64,000 nt of DNA from Streptomyces liangshanensis (lineage in GTDB: Bacteria; Actinomycetota; Actinomycetes; Streptomycetales; Streptomycetaceae): NCBI RefSeq assembly GCF_011694815.1, contig NZ_CP050177.1, positions 3,417,001-3,481,000 on the forward strand, read 5' to 3'. Position 1 is the first letter of the stretch, and every line of letters starts with the position of its first letter. The translations under genes and the position numbers were made by a program. The notes beneath the pieces were generated by a model. The model worked only from the letters and a program-made list of their open reading frames with translations. It made no database searches and had not been told where the DNA came from. Of the stretch, positions 1 through 11,447 are shown in pieces.

Positions 1-124
1 GCTGCGCTCGGCGTCGTTCAACAACATCCAGGCGCTGACCGAGCTGCTGCCCGGGACCCAGGTCGCGGACATGGTGGCGATCCTGGGGTCGCTGTTCTTC
101 GTCGTGGGCGACATCGACAAGTAG
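1..124 (+). CDS. C-terminal end of an unidentified protein (5' part outside window)
   Basis: An open frame enters from the left edge and ends at TAG 122-124, leaving about 40 residues. The visible tail holds one hydrophobic stretch ([16 protein letters not shown]) and ends GDIDK. That could be a membrane helix, but I do not recognise the family from so little sequence. It converges on the next gene, and a strong hairpin lies directly after the stop. Confidence 0.6.
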   Translation, partial: LRSASFNNIQALTELLPGTQVADMVAILGSLFFVVGDIDK

Positions 125-127
125 CGG

Positions 128-150
128 GCCCGTACCGGTGCGGTACGGGC
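128..150. terminator. Hairpin terminator between convergent genes
   Basis: Perfect 9-bp stem GCCCGTACC / GGTACGGGC with a 5-nt loop, four bases after the stop of the left gene and just before the stop of the convergent gene at 155. It probably acts in both directions. There is no T tract, as is usual in Streptomyces. Confidence 0.65.
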
Positions 151-154
151 GGCC

Positions 155-1381
155 TCAGCGGGTGCCGCGCCCCACTTCGAGGGGCTCGGCGGCCTCCGCC
201 TTCTCCGTCGCGCCGTCGGTACGGTCGTCCCCCGCGTCGCCGTCGTCGGAGTCGGCCAGGTCGATGACCGCGCCGACGGCCGGGTCCTCGGAGCGCCGCC
301 GCTCGGCGAGCGCCTCCTCGCCCACGACGTCCGCGAGGTCCTCGCGCTCGACGGTGGCTCCCCCAGCCGCCGGGGCCTGCGCGGGACCGTCCTGCTCCGC
401 CTTGGGATGCGCGCCCGCCTGCGTACCGAAGAAGTCGAAGCCGCTGCCCGGCCGCCGTGCCGGTCGGCGCTGCGCGGCGTACGGAACGATCGCGGACGCG
501 CCCGGCACCCGCTTGGCGAGCGCCGCGGGCGGCCGGGTGGGCCGCTCCCCCACGCTCCGGGGGGTGCCTCCCCCGCCGAACACGGAGTCGTCCGCGCCCT
601 CGGCGTCGTCGTCGCCGGTGTCCGCGGCGTCCTGCCCCGGAACGTCCTGCGCGGGGGTGCCCTTCGCGGGGGTCTTCTCCGGTGCCCCGGCACCGGACTC
701 GGACTTCGCCCCCTCGGCGGGCTCCTTCGCCGACGCCTCGTCCGCGACGGGCCGGCCTGCGACGGGCTCGCCCGCGACGGCCTCACTCACGACGGCGGTC
801 GCGGCCGGCGGGAGCGGCTGCCGGTTCTCGGCGTTCTTGGCCAGGGTGTCGAGGGCCTGCGCCGCGCGCAGGTAGACGGACGCGGTGGGCGTACTGCCCG
901 CCGGCGGGAGCGCCTTGGGCTCGACGGCCGCCTCCAGGGCGAGCTGGCGCCGCCCCTCCAGCGCGGTGGCGCGCTCGGTCTCGGCGGTGGCGTACCGCCG
1001 CAGCAGCGCCGCGTGTTCGCCCCGGAGCCCGGCCAACTCGACGCGCTTCGTGCGGAGTTTGGCGTCGAGTTTCACGCGCAGTTCGCGCGATTCGTCGACG
1101 TCCGCCTCCAGCTCCGCTATCCGCTCCTCGGTCTTCCACTGGTCGCTCTCCCGCGCCCGGGTCAGATCCGCGACCCGGCGGCCGGCGCTCTCGTCCCAAC
1201 TGCGCATGAACACGGCGCCGGTGAGCGCCGCCACGGCCGTGGCGGCGACCAGACCGCGCAGCGTCGCCGGATCCGCGACGAACCAGGCCCCCGCCGCGCA
1301 GAGGACCGCGGCTCCGGCGACCGCCATCGGCGGCAGAAGCTTGTGGAGGGGTGGGGAATGGCGGTGGCGTCCACGTGGCAT
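155..1381 (-). CDS. Membrane-anchored coiled-coil protein, function unknown
   Basis: 408 residues. The basic N terminus (MPRGRHRHS) is followed by two hydrophobic segments at about residues 18-35 and 40-58. A charged, heptad-like region at about 70-155, rich in E, R, L and K, looks like a coiled coil. The C-terminal half is Ala/Pro/Glu/Asp-rich and of low complexity. I see no catalytic motif. Such proteins occur in streptomycetes as conserved hypotheticals; the layout suggests a membrane-tethered scaffold, which is inference only. Several out-of-frame readings span the same DNA but lack any domain. Confidence 0.65.
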   Translation of the reverse strand: MPRGRHRHSPPLHKLLPPMAVAGAAVLCAAGAWFVADPATLRGLVAATAVAALTGAVFMRSWDESAGRRVADLTRARESDQWKTEERIAELEADVDESRELRVKLDAKLRTKRVELAGLRGEHAALLRRYATAETERATALEGRRQLALEAAVEPKALPPAGSTPTASVYLRAAQALDTLAKNAENRQPLPPAATAVVSEAVAGEPVAGRPVADEASAKEPAEGAKSESGAGAPEKTPAKGTPAQDVPGQDAADTGDDDAEGADDSVFGGGGTPRSVGERPTRPPAALAKRVPGASAIVPYAAQRRPARRPGSGFDFFGTQAGAHPKAEQDGPAQAPAAGGATVEREDLADVVGEEALAERRRSEDPAVGAVIDLADSDDGDAGDDRTDGATEKAEAAEPLEVGRGTR

Positions 1382-1498
1382 GGCCTGAAATTTACCGTGC
1401 GTGGAGACCGGATGGGGTGCCCGTCGGACAATCTTTCCCGGCCCGTTGCCGATCCGCCGCCGATTCGGCTTTCGCGCCCCGCCATTCGCCCGCCGGAC

Positions 1499-2494
1499 CT
1501 ACTTCGTAAGAAGGCCCTTCGACTCCAGGTACTCCTTCGCGACGTCCTCCGGCTTGGCCCTCTCGGCGTCGACCTTGAGGTTCAACGCGGCGAGATCGCC
1601 GGTGGTCAGAGTGGCTGTCAGCTTGTTGAGGACCGCGGCCACCTCCGGCGTTCCGGCGTCCTTGGCATTGACGACGGGAAGCAGGTTGTCCGCGTTCTGG
1701 AGCTTCTTGTCGTCCTCCAGGACCACCAGCCCGAAGCTGTCGAGCGTGCCGTCCGTGGTGGAGCTCAGGACGACCTGGTCGACCCCGTCCTTGACGGCCT
1801 GCTTGGACTGCGGCGTACCGACACCCTTGGGGTCGATGCCCGCGACGTCGATGCCGTAGGTCTTCTTGAGGCCCGGCGCGCAGAACGGGCGCACCTCGCA
1901 CTCGTCACCCGCCGCGATCTTCACCTTGATCTTCGACTTGCCGAGGTCGGAAAGGGTCTTGAGGTTGTTCTTCTCGGCGAATTCCTTGGTGACCGCGAAG
2001 GCATTCTGGTCGACGGCCTGACCGACATCCAGCACCTTCAGCCCGCGGGGCTCGGCGAGCTTCTTCAGCTCGGCGACGGTCGCGGCGGGGTCGCTGGACG
2101 CGAGCGGCTTCGCCGCGGCCTCCTTCGCGCCGTTCACCTTGGCGTTGAGGAATTCCGTGATCGTCGCCGCGTATTCCGGTACGACGTCGATCTCGCCCTT
2201 CTCCAGGGACGGTTCGTACAGCTCACGGTTGTTCACCGTGGTGACGGACGTCGAATACCCGGCGTTGCCGAGGATCTGGGCGTACAGCTGCGCCAGCACC
2301 TTGGACTCCGTGAAGGCCGCGGCGCCGATGACGAGCGAGCCCTTCTTGCCGGAGCCGGAGCCCGCGTCGGTGTCCGAGGAACTGCCCGAGTCGCTCTTGC
2401 CCTTCTCCAGGCTGTCGCCGCCGCACGCGGCGAGCGACACGGTCAGCACCGAGGCTCCGAGGACCGCACCCGCGATGCGCGAGATCTTGCTCAT
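1499..2494 (-). CDS. Glycine betaine/choline-type ABC transporter substrate-binding lipoprotein
   Basis: Extracytoplasmic binding protein of the OpuAC/OsmF family. It begins MSKISRIAG with a hydrophobic signal peptide and lipobox LAAC, so the mature lipoprotein is tethered through Cys. The phrases GAAAFTESKVLAQLYAQIL and VVPEYAATITEFL are typical of this family. I chose the ATG at 2494 because upstream in-frame ATGs would put extra residues before the signal peptide. It lies just downstream of its permease gene in a minus-strand operon. The ligand (glycine betaine, choline or proline betaine) cannot be told from sequence. Confidence 0.88.
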   Translation of the reverse strand: MSKISRIAGAVLGASVLTVSLAACGGDSLEKGKSDSGSSSDTDAGSGSGKKGSLVIGAAAFTESKVLAQLYAQILGNAGYSTSVTTVNNRELYEPSLEKGEIDVVPEYAATITEFLNAKVNGAKEAAAKPLASSDPAATVAELKKLAEPRGLKVLDVGQAVDQNAFAVTKEFAEKNNLKTLSDLGKSKIKVKIAAGDECEVRPFCAPGLKKTYGIDVAGIDPKGVGTPQSKQAVKDGVDQVVLSSTTDGTLDSFGLVVLEDDKKLQNADNLLPVVNAKDAGTPEVAAVLNKLTATLTTGDLAALNLKVDAERAKPEDVAKEYLESKGLLTK

Positions 2495-2529
2495 GAGATT
2501 CACCATCCAAAAAGACCAGAAGACATTCG

Positions 2530-3264
2530 TCACGCGGTCGTGGGGGACCCGGCGGCATCAGTGGCACCGGACGTCTGTGAGGGGCGCGAGCGCGCGGAGG
2601 CGCTGCGCCGGCCGGGGTCGATCAGCCGGTCGATCAGCAGCAGCGCGCCCTCGACGAACAGGGCGAGCAGTGCCACGAGGAGCGCGCCCGCGACCACCTG
2701 CGGGGTGTTGTACGTGTTGAAGCCGGCCGTGATGATCCGGCCGAGCCCGCCCTGGCCGACCATCGCCGCGATGGTGGCCGTGGCCACCACCTGGACGGAG
2801 GCCGAGCGCAGGCCGGTCATGATCAGCGGGTACGCGAGGGGCAGCTCGACCCGGACGAAGACCTGGCGCCCCGACATGCCCATGCCCCGGGCCGCCTCCA
2901 CCACCGCGCGGTCCACCTCGCGCATGCCGACGTACGCGTTGGTCAGCAGCGGCGGCACGGCGAAGAGGACGAGGGCGATGATCGTCGGCACGTAACCGGA
3001 GTTGCGCAGCGGCGAGACCATGAACAGGGCCAGCACCGCGAACACGGGGACGGCCCGGCCCACGTTGGAGATGTTGATCGCGAGCGCGCCGCCCTTGCCG
3101 AGGTGGCCCAGGTACAGCGCGACGGGCAGGGCGACCAGGCAGGCCAGGACGAGGGCGACCCCGCTGACGTACACATGCTCGCCGAGCCGGTGCCAGACCC
3201 CGCTGGTGCCCGACCAGTTGGCGCCGGTCGTCAGCCAGGTCCAGGCGTCTCCCAGGACTCCCAT
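2530..3264 (-). CDS. ABC transporter permease, OpuC/betaine type (second permease)
   Basis: 244 residues with about five to six membrane segments. The EAA loop motif is readable (EAARGMGMSGRQVFVRVELP), which contacts the ATPase. The family imports glycine betaine or choline as compatible solutes. It begins one base after the stop of the first permease and is followed by the binding protein, so the three form one minus-strand operon. The Arg/Ser-rich C-terminal tail is unlikely to be functional. Confidence 0.87.
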   Translation of the reverse strand: MGVLGDAWTWLTTGANWSGTSGVWHRLGEHVYVSGVALVLACLVALPVALYLGHLGKGGALAINISNVGRAVPVFAVLALFMVSPLRNSGYVPTIIALVLFAVPPLLTNAYVGMREVDRAVVEAARGMGMSGRQVFVRVELPLAYPLIMTGLRSASVQVVATATIAAMVGQGGLGRIITAGFNTYNTPQVVAGALLVALLALFVEGALLLIDRLIDPGRRSASARSRPSQTSGATDAAGSPTTA

Positions 3265-3265
3265 G

Positions 3266-4060
3266 TCAGCCCACCGCCTTCACGGGGTCGTCGGCCGTCG
3301 CGCGGCCGTCCTCCGGGGACGGGCCGCCGCCCCCGGGCCGGGCGGCGCGGTCCGTACGGCGCGGGAGGCGCGCGCGGCGCGACGCGCGGCCGCCTCCCGC
3401 CCGCGTCCAGGGCGTCAGCAGCCGCTGCACCCCGAGGAGCAGCAGGTCGGCGACGACCGCGAGCAGCACGCAGAGCACCGACGCGGCGAGCACCTGCGCC
3501 TTGAAGAAGCTGGTCAGCGCGTCCGTGATCAGATTCCCGAGGCCGCCCTTGCCGACGATCGAGCCGACCGTCGTGAGGGCCACCGTCGAGACCGTGGCGA
3601 TGCGCAGCCCCGCCATCAGGGCGGGCAGGGCGAGCGGCAGCTCGACCTCCCAGAGCAGCCGCGCGGGACCGTAGCCGAGTCCGCGGGCCGCTTCCCTGGC
3701 CTCCTCGGGCACCGATTCCAGCCCCGCCATGATGTTCCGCACGAGGATCGTCAGCGAGTACAGCACCAGGCCGGTGATCACGAGACCGGCGGACAGCCCG
3801 AAGAACGGCAGCAGCAGCGAGAACATCGCCAGCGACGGAATCGTGTAGAGCAGGGTCGTCAGCCCCAGCACCGGCCCCGCGAACGCCGGCCGGCTGCGCG
3901 CCAGCAGCGCCAGCGGGAACGCCACGATCAGCCCGATGGCGACCGACACGGCCGTGATCCAGATGTGCTGGACCGTCGCGTCGGTCAGTTCTTGGCTACG
4001 GGAGCGGAGATACTCCCCGCAGATCCAGTCGTTCGCCGCCAGGCATCCTTGTGCGCTCAT
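3266..4060 (-). CDS. ABC transporter permease, OpuC/betaine type (first permease)
   Basis: Integral membrane subunit with an EAA loop (EAARGLGYGPARLLWEVELP). I chose the ATG at 4060 (MSAQGCLAANDW) because a GGGGAGG-like site sits upstream; longer readings give an unlikely basic leader. The C-terminal tail is long, Arg/Pro-rich and of low complexity. It is the first gene of the minus-strand transport operon and is transcribed divergently from the ATPase. Confidence 0.85.
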   Translation of the reverse strand: MSAQGCLAANDWICGEYLRSRSQELTDATVQHIWITAVSVAIGLIVAFPLALLARSRPAFAGPVLGLTTLLYTIPSLAMFSLLLPFFGLSAGLVITGLVLYSLTILVRNIMAGLESVPEEAREAARGLGYGPARLLWEVELPLALPALMAGLRIATVSTVALTTVGSIVGKGGLGNLITDALTSFFKAQVLAASVLCVLLAVVADLLLLGVQRLLTPWTRAGGGRASRRARLPRRTDRAARPGGGGPSPEDGRATADDPVKAVG

Positions 4061-4215
4061 CCGTCCCCGCCTCCCCCCTCTTCCCGTACCTATGTATCCG
4101 AACGTATGTGTCGTCTGTGTGTCCGGCGAGACTATCCCCGACCACTGACATTCGCGGAAATCCGCCACATTCCAGCAACATGGCCTTCACACAAGACGTC
4201 GCACAATGGGGAATC
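4061..4215. promoter_or_regulatory. Divergent promoter region of the betaine-type transporter
   Basis: This 155-bp gap separates the divergent permease and ATPase starts and must carry both promoters. It is locally A+T-richer than its surroundings and contains two related words, CCTATGTATCC and ACGTATGTGTC. These could be half-sites of a regulator, but I cannot assign one. Confidence 0.4.
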
Positions 4216-5382
<1,167 letters not shown>

Positions 5383-5391
5383 AGCCCGCCG

Positions 5392-5435
5392 ATACCGACA
5401 CTCATACCGACACCCCCTAGGGTGTCGGTATGAGT
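5392..5435. promoter_or_regulatory. 16-bp perfect inverted repeat plus direct repeat over the folP start
   Basis: Left arm 5400-5415 (ACTCATACCGACACCC) and right arm 5420-5435 are exact reverse complements around a 4-nt loop. The folP ATG (5430-5432) lies inside the right arm. The core ATACCGACAC also occurs at 5392-5401, giving two direct copies 12 bp apart plus one inverted copy. This may be a repressor operator over a leaderless promoter, a start-sequestering hairpin, or a terminator of the upstream ATPase gene. Confidence 0.6.
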
Positions 5436-6287
5436 ACGTTGCGCGGGCGAGGCACGGTCGAGGGGCTGCCGCGGTGGGACCGCTGCGCGGTCATGGGAGT
5501 CGTCAATGTGACGCCGGACTCCTTCTCCGACGGAGGCCGCTGGTTCGACACCACCGCCGCCGTCAAGCGCGGTCTCGACCTGGTCTCCGAGGGCGCCGAC
5601 CTGGTCGACGTCGGCGGTGAGTCGACCCGCCCCGGGGCCACCCGGGTCGACGAGGACGAGGAGCTGCGCCGGGTCGTTCCCGTGGTGCGCGGCCTCGCCT
5701 CCGAGGGCGTCACGGTCTCCGTCGACACCATGCGCGCCTCGGTCGCCGCGCGGGCGGTCGAGGCGGGCGCGGTCCTCGTCAACGACGTGAGCGGCGGCCT
5801 GGGTGATCCGGACATGATCCCCGTCGTCGCCGCCGCCGGGGTGCCCTTCGTGGTGATGCACTGGCGCGGCTTCAGCCAGGACATGAACAGCCGGGCCGTG
5901 TACGAGGACGTCGTCGCCGAGGTCGTCGCCGAGCTGCGCGCCCGGATGGACGCGGTCGTCGCGGGCGGCATCGCCCCCGAACGGCTGGTCATCGACCCCG
6001 GCCTCGGCTTCGCCAAGCGGGCCGAGCACGACCTCGCGCTCGTCGCGCACCAGGCCGAGCTGCACACCCTGGGCCGCCCGCTCCTCATCGCCGCGTCCCG
6101 CAAACGCTTCCTGGGCCACGTCCTGGCCACCGAGGGCGCCCCGCCGCCGGCCCGCGAGCGCGACGCGGCCACCGCCGCGATCTCCGCGATCGCCGCGCAC
6201 CAGGGCGCCTGGGCGGTCCGGGTCCACGAGGTACGGGCCACGGCGGACGCGGTCCGCGTGGCGCGCGCCGTCGAGGACGCCGCATGA
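5430..6287 (+). CDS. folP: Dihydropteroate synthase
   Basis: Condenses 6-hydroxymethyl-dihydropterin diphosphate with p-aminobenzoate in folate synthesis; the sulfonamide target. The first Pfam-type signature is MGVVNVTPDSFSDGG and the second is LVDVGGESTRPGA. Later family phrases include VLVNDVSGG and VIDPGLGFAK. The length, 285 residues, is normal. The start lies in a hairpin and has no clear Shine-Dalgarno, so translation may be leaderless. The stop overlaps the next ATG by 4 bp. Confidence 0.95.
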   Translation: MSTLRGRGTVEGLPRWDRCAVMGVVNVTPDSFSDGGRWFDTTAAVKRGLDLVSEGADLVDVGGESTRPGATRVDEDEELRRVVPVVRGLASEGVTVSVDTMRASVAARAVEAGAVLVNDVSGGLGDPDMIPVVAAAGVPFVVMHWRGFSQDMNSRAVYEDVVAEVVAELRARMDAVVAGGIAPERLVIDPGLGFAKRAEHDLALVAHQAELHTLGRPLLIAASRKRFLGHVLATEGAPPPARERDAATAAISAIAAHQGAWAVRVHEVRATADAVRVARAVEDAA

Positions 6288-6739
6288 CCGCCCGCACGGA
6301 CGTCGAGCAGGTGGAGCTGGCGAACACCACCTTCTACGAGGCCATGGAGCGCGGCGATCTCGACGCGCTGACCGCGCTGTGGCTGGCGGACGAGGACGGC
6401 ATCTCCTGCGTCCACCCCGGCTGGCCCGTGCTCTCGGGGCGCGCCGAGGTGCTGCGCTCGTACGCGCTGATCATGGCGAACACCGAGTACATCCAGTTCT
6501 TCCTGACGGACGTCGCCGTGTCCGTCTCCGGCGACACCGCCCTCGTGACCTGCACCGAGAACATCCTCAGCGGCGGCCCCGCCGAGGAGAGCGGCGAGCT
6601 GGGGCCGCTCGTCGGGCAGCTGGTCGTGGCGACCAACGTGTTCCGCCGCACCGGCGACGGGTGGCGGGTCTGGTCGCACCACGGTTCTCCCGTGCTGACG
6701 GAAACCGACGAGGAGGAAGACGAGGAGCCGTCCTCCTGA
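6284..6739 (+). CDS. NTF2-like (SnoaL/DUF4440-type) protein in the folate operon
   Basis: 151 residues with an NTF2-fold pattern: N-terminal helix (NTTFYEAMERGDLDALTALW), a central beta segment, and a C-terminal strand (GDGWRVWSHHGSPV). The tail is highly acidic (TDEEEDEEPSS). The ATGA overlap with folP implies coupled translation. An NTF2-like gene between folP and folB is, from memory, conserved in streptomycetes. Its role in folate metabolism is unknown; a small pocket enzyme or accessory subunit is possible. Confidence 0.82.
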   Translation: MTARTDVEQVELANTTFYEAMERGDLDALTALWLADEDGISCVHPGWPVLSGRAEVLRSYALIMANTEYIQFFLTDVAVSVSGDTALVTCTENILSGGPAEESGELGPLVGQLVVATNVFRRTGDGWRVWSHHGSPVLTETDEEEDEEPSS

Positions 6740-6883
6740 GTGGGTAAGGGCCTCGTACGGGTCGGTTCCCCGGGGACCCGTGAAGGAGCCCTGTCGGTGT
6801 CCGAAGGTAGATTCGAATCAGGGCCCCTGCCGCCGACCCGCGCCGGGACGCCCCGACGACCGACAACAGCAGGAGTGATTCGC

Positions 6884-7243
6884 GTGGATCGTGTCGCGCT
6901 GCGCGGCCTCAAGGCCCGTGGGCACCATGGCGTCTTCCCCAGGGAGCGCGAGGAGGGGCAGACCTTCGTCGTGGACGTGGTGCTCGGCCTGGACACGCGC
7001 CCCGCGGCGGCGGCCGACGACCTCACCAAGACCGTGCACTACGGAATCGTGGCCGAGGAGATCGTGGAGGTCGTCCAGGGGGACCCGGTCGACCTGATCG
7101 AGACACTCGCGGAGCGCATCGCCCAGCGCTGCCTGAAGCACGACGGCGTCCAGGAGGTCGAGGTGGTCGTGCACAAGCCCGACGCGCCGATCACCGTGCC
7201 CTTCGACGATGTGACCATCACCATCACCCGGAGCCGAGTATGA
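6884..7243 (+). CDS. folB: Dihydroneopterin aldolase
   Basis: Converts 7,8-dihydroneopterin to 6-hydroxymethyl-dihydropterin. The GTG at 6884 starts MDRVALRGLKARGHHGVF, with AGGAG eight bases upstream. An in-frame ATG at 6740 would add about 48 non-homologous residues. The length of 119 aa fits the family. The Glu of the REREEGQTF segment and a C-terminal Lys (VHKPDAPI) are typical of active-site positions. It overlaps folK by 4 bp. Confidence 0.93.
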   Translation: MDRVALRGLKARGHHGVFPREREEGQTFVVDVVLGLDTRPAAAADDLTKTVHYGIVAEEIVEVVQGDPVDLIETLAERIAQRCLKHDGVQEVEVVVHKPDAPITVPFDDVTITITRSRV

Positions 7244-7854
7244 GCGCCCCCTCCGTGAACGGGCCCCAGAGCGACCCGACCGTCCAGCCGGTGCCCGCCT
7301 CCGTCGTCGCCCAGGTCGACGCCGCCGACGTCACCCTGTCCAACCCGCAACGGGCCGTGGTGGCCCTCGGCTCCAACCTGGGCAACCGGCTGGAGACGCT
7401 CCAGGGGGCCGTCGACGCCCTGGAGGACACCCCGGGCCTGCGCGTCAAGGCCGTCTCCCCGGTGTACGAGACCGAGCCGTGGGGCGTCGACGCCGGCTCC
7501 CAGCCGACGTACCTGAACGCGGTCGTGGTGGTGAAGACCACCTTGCCGCCCTCGTCCTTGCTGGAGCGCGGCCAGGCGATCGAGGAGGCCTTCGACCGGG
7601 TACGGCTGGAGCGCTGGGGCCCCCGGACGATCGACGTCGACATCCTGGCGTACGCGGACGTCGTCCAGGACGACCCGCTGCTCACCCTGCCCCACCCCCG
7701 CGCCCACCAGCGGGCCTTCGTCCTCGCCCCGTGGCACGACGTGGAGCCGGAGGCCACGGTGCCCGGCCTCGGGGCCGTGGCCGACCTGCTGGCCTATGTC
7801 GGGACGGACGGCGTCCAGCCCCGCGCCGACCTGGAACTCCGCCTGCCGGATTAG
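7240..7854 (+). CDS. folK: 2-amino-4-hydroxy-6-hydroxymethyldihydropteridine pyrophosphokinase
   Basis: HPPK transfers pyrophosphate from ATP to hydroxymethyl-dihydropterin, giving the FolP substrate. Family motifs are ALGSNLGNR, SPVYETEPWG, and RWGPRTIDVDILAY with the paired Asp residues that bind Mg, then LPHPR. About 38 residues precede the conserved core, longer than in E. coli. Translation is coupled to folB through an ATGA overlap. Confidence 0.94.
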   Translation: MSAPSVNGPQSDPTVQPVPASVVAQVDAADVTLSNPQRAVVALGSNLGNRLETLQGAVDALEDTPGLRVKAVSPVYETEPWGVDAGSQPTYLNAVVVVKTTLPPSSLLERGQAIEEAFDRVRLERWGPRTIDVDILAYADVVQDDPLLTLPHPRAHQRAFVLAPWHDVEPEATVPGLGAVADLLAYVGTDGVQPRADLELRLPD

Positions 7855-7867
7855 TCGTTAGGCTCAA

Positions 7868-7932
7868 CGGATTCCCCGATACGGATTCCCCGGTACGGGG
7901 ACTCTCGGGCCCAGCGGATTTCCCCGGTACGG
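7868..7932. repeat. Three near-identical copies of a CGGATTCCCCGGTACGG motif
   Basis: Copies lie at 7868-7884, 7882-7898 (overlapping by 3 bp) and 7915-7932, in the gap between folK and the DUF3180 gene. They differ by one substitution or one inserted T. They may be operator copies or slippage products. Confidence 0.6.
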
Positions 7933-7965
7933 CACAGGACGGCAAGGCGAAGGGCGGCTCTCTCG

Positions 7966-8451
7966 GTGCAGCAGTTGCGGATCAAGGTGCTCGCCGGCCT
8001 CTTCGTGGTGGCCGGTGTGCTCTCCTGGGGCGCCGCCCGCCTCTGGGACGCCGTCGGCAGCCTGCCGGGGGTGCCGCTCGCGGCGCCCATCGTGCTCGCG
8101 GTGATCGCCGTCGTCCTCGCGGCCACCGCGCTGTCGCTGCGCTCGCGGCTGCGGGCCCAGCGGGAGCGGCGGCCGGGGGCCAAGGGCGTCGACCCGCTGA
8201 TGGCCGCCCGCGCCCTGGTCTTCGGCCAGGCGAGCGCGCTCGTCGTGGCCCTGGTCGCGGGGATGTACGGCGGGGTGGGCGTCTTCCTGCTGACGAAGCT
8301 CGACATCCCCGCCCGCCGCGACCAGGCGATCTACTCGGGCTTCGCCGTGGTCGCGGGCATCGCGGTGATCCTCGCGGCCTTCTTCCTGGAGCGCGTCTGC
8401 AAGCTCCCCGAGGACCACGACGACGACCACCCGACCGCGACACGCGCCTGA
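7966..8451 (+). CDS. DUF3180 family membrane protein
   Basis: 161 residues with four hydrophobic segments (about residues 7-25, 38-58, 87-110, 123-142) and a His/Asp-rich tail. A DUF3180 gene after folK is a conserved actinobacterial arrangement, also known in mycobacteria. The function is unknown. The GTG start at 7966 lies about 110 bp after folK, so it may have its own promoter in the repeat-bearing gap. Confidence 0.82.
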   Translation: MQQLRIKVLAGLFVVAGVLSWGAARLWDAVGSLPGVPLAAPIVLAVIAVVLAATALSLRSRLRAQRERRPGAKGVDPLMAARALVFGQASALVVALVAGMYGGVGVFLLTKLDIPARRDQAIYSGFAVVAGIAVILAAFFLERVCKLPEDHDDDHPTATRA

Positions 8452-8509
8452 CCCGTACGCCCGCCCCGCCTACCCCCGGCCCCGTCACCGCGGGCCGTCG
8501 GCCGTTCGT

Positions 8510-9115
8510 TCAGCGCGCCATGATCAGGCTCATCGCCTCGGCGCGGGTGGCCGGCACGCGCATCTGGCCGCGGACCGCAGACGTGATCGTCTTGGCGCCC
8601 GGCTTCCGTACCCCGCGCATGGTCATGCACATGTGCTCGCACTCGACCACGACGATCACGCCGCGGGGTTCGAGGATGTCCATCAGCGAGTCGGCGATCT
8701 GGGTCGTCAGCCGCTCCTGGACCTGCGGGCGGCGGGCGAAGACGTCCACCAGCCGGGCCAGCTTCGACAGTCCGGTGATCTTCCCGTCCGCCGACGGGAT
8801 GTACCCGACGTGGGCCACCCCCACGAACGGGACGAGGTGGTGCTCGCAGGAGCTCATGACCTCGATGTCCTTCACGAGGACCATCTCGTCGTGCCCCAGG
8901 TCGAACGTGGTGGTCAGGACGTCCTCGGGCGTCTGCCACAGACCCGCGTATATCTCCTTGTAGGCACGGGCCACCCGCTCCGGGGTCGCCCGCAGACCGT
9001 CGCGGTCGGGGTCCTCGCCGATGGCGGACAGCAGCTCCCGCACCGCGTTCTCCACCCGCTTCTCGTCGAACGCGCGGATCGGGCTCTCCCCGTCCAGAGT
9101 CACCGGGTCGGTCAT
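8510..9115 (-). CDS. folE: GTP cyclohydrolase I
   Basis: First step of folate synthesis, GTP to dihydroneopterin triphosphate. The ATG at 9115 ([10 protein letters not shown]) was chosen over upstream starts that give a Pro/Arg-rich leader. Conserved motifs are [20 protein letters not shown] with the zinc-binding Cys and His residues, LSKLARLVD, and [10 protein letters not shown] with the second zinc Cys. It is transcribed towards the rest of the fol genes. Confidence 0.95.
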   Translation of the reverse strand: MTDPVTLDGESPIRAFDEKRVENAVRELLSAIGEDPDRDGLRATPERVARAYKEIYAGLWQTPEDVLTTTFDLGHDEMVLVKDIEVMSSCEHHLVPFVGVAHVGYIPSADGKITGLSKLARLVDVFARRPQVQERLTTQIADSLMDILEPRGVIVVVECEHMCMTMRGVRKPGAKTITSAVRGQMRVPATRAEAMSLIMAR

Positions 9116-9158
9116 GTCTGTGCCTCGTTCCTGTGCCGTCCTGTGGGCGGGCAGACGA

Positions 9159-9199
9159 ATGCCGCGCCCCCACAGGCTAAAACCTGGGGGACGCGGCAT
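9159..9199. terminator. Hairpin between ftsH and folE
   Basis: Arms ATGCCGCG and CGCGGCAT flank a second paired C/G block (CCCCC / GGGGG) around GGCTAAAACC. It sits after the ftsH stop and before the folE start, so it could end ftsH transcription. Confidence 0.6.
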
Positions 9200-9227
9200 G
9201 CATTCCGGGCCTGGTGGCGGCCCTTGA

Positions 9228-11264
<2,037 letters not shown>

Positions 11265-11447
11265 CCATACGGAGCGAGAACGCTCCGTCCCTCCTGCCCG
11301 TAGGTAAATGACGCTGTGAGAAAAGACTGTTCTTCGGACGGTACCCCAGCATTGTCACCCGCGACCGCACGGGACGGCTGACAAACCGGCCTTCCCCTGC
11401 TCCAACGGCGGGAGGGGGGCGGGGGTTCCCGTCCGGAGCCGAACGGT

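Noticed and set aside
407..2995. 862-aa plus-strand open frame
   Set aside because: Runs antisense to the coiled-coil protein and the betaine-type lipoprotein; Arg/Gly/Leu-rich shadow of high-G+C coding DNA with no domain.
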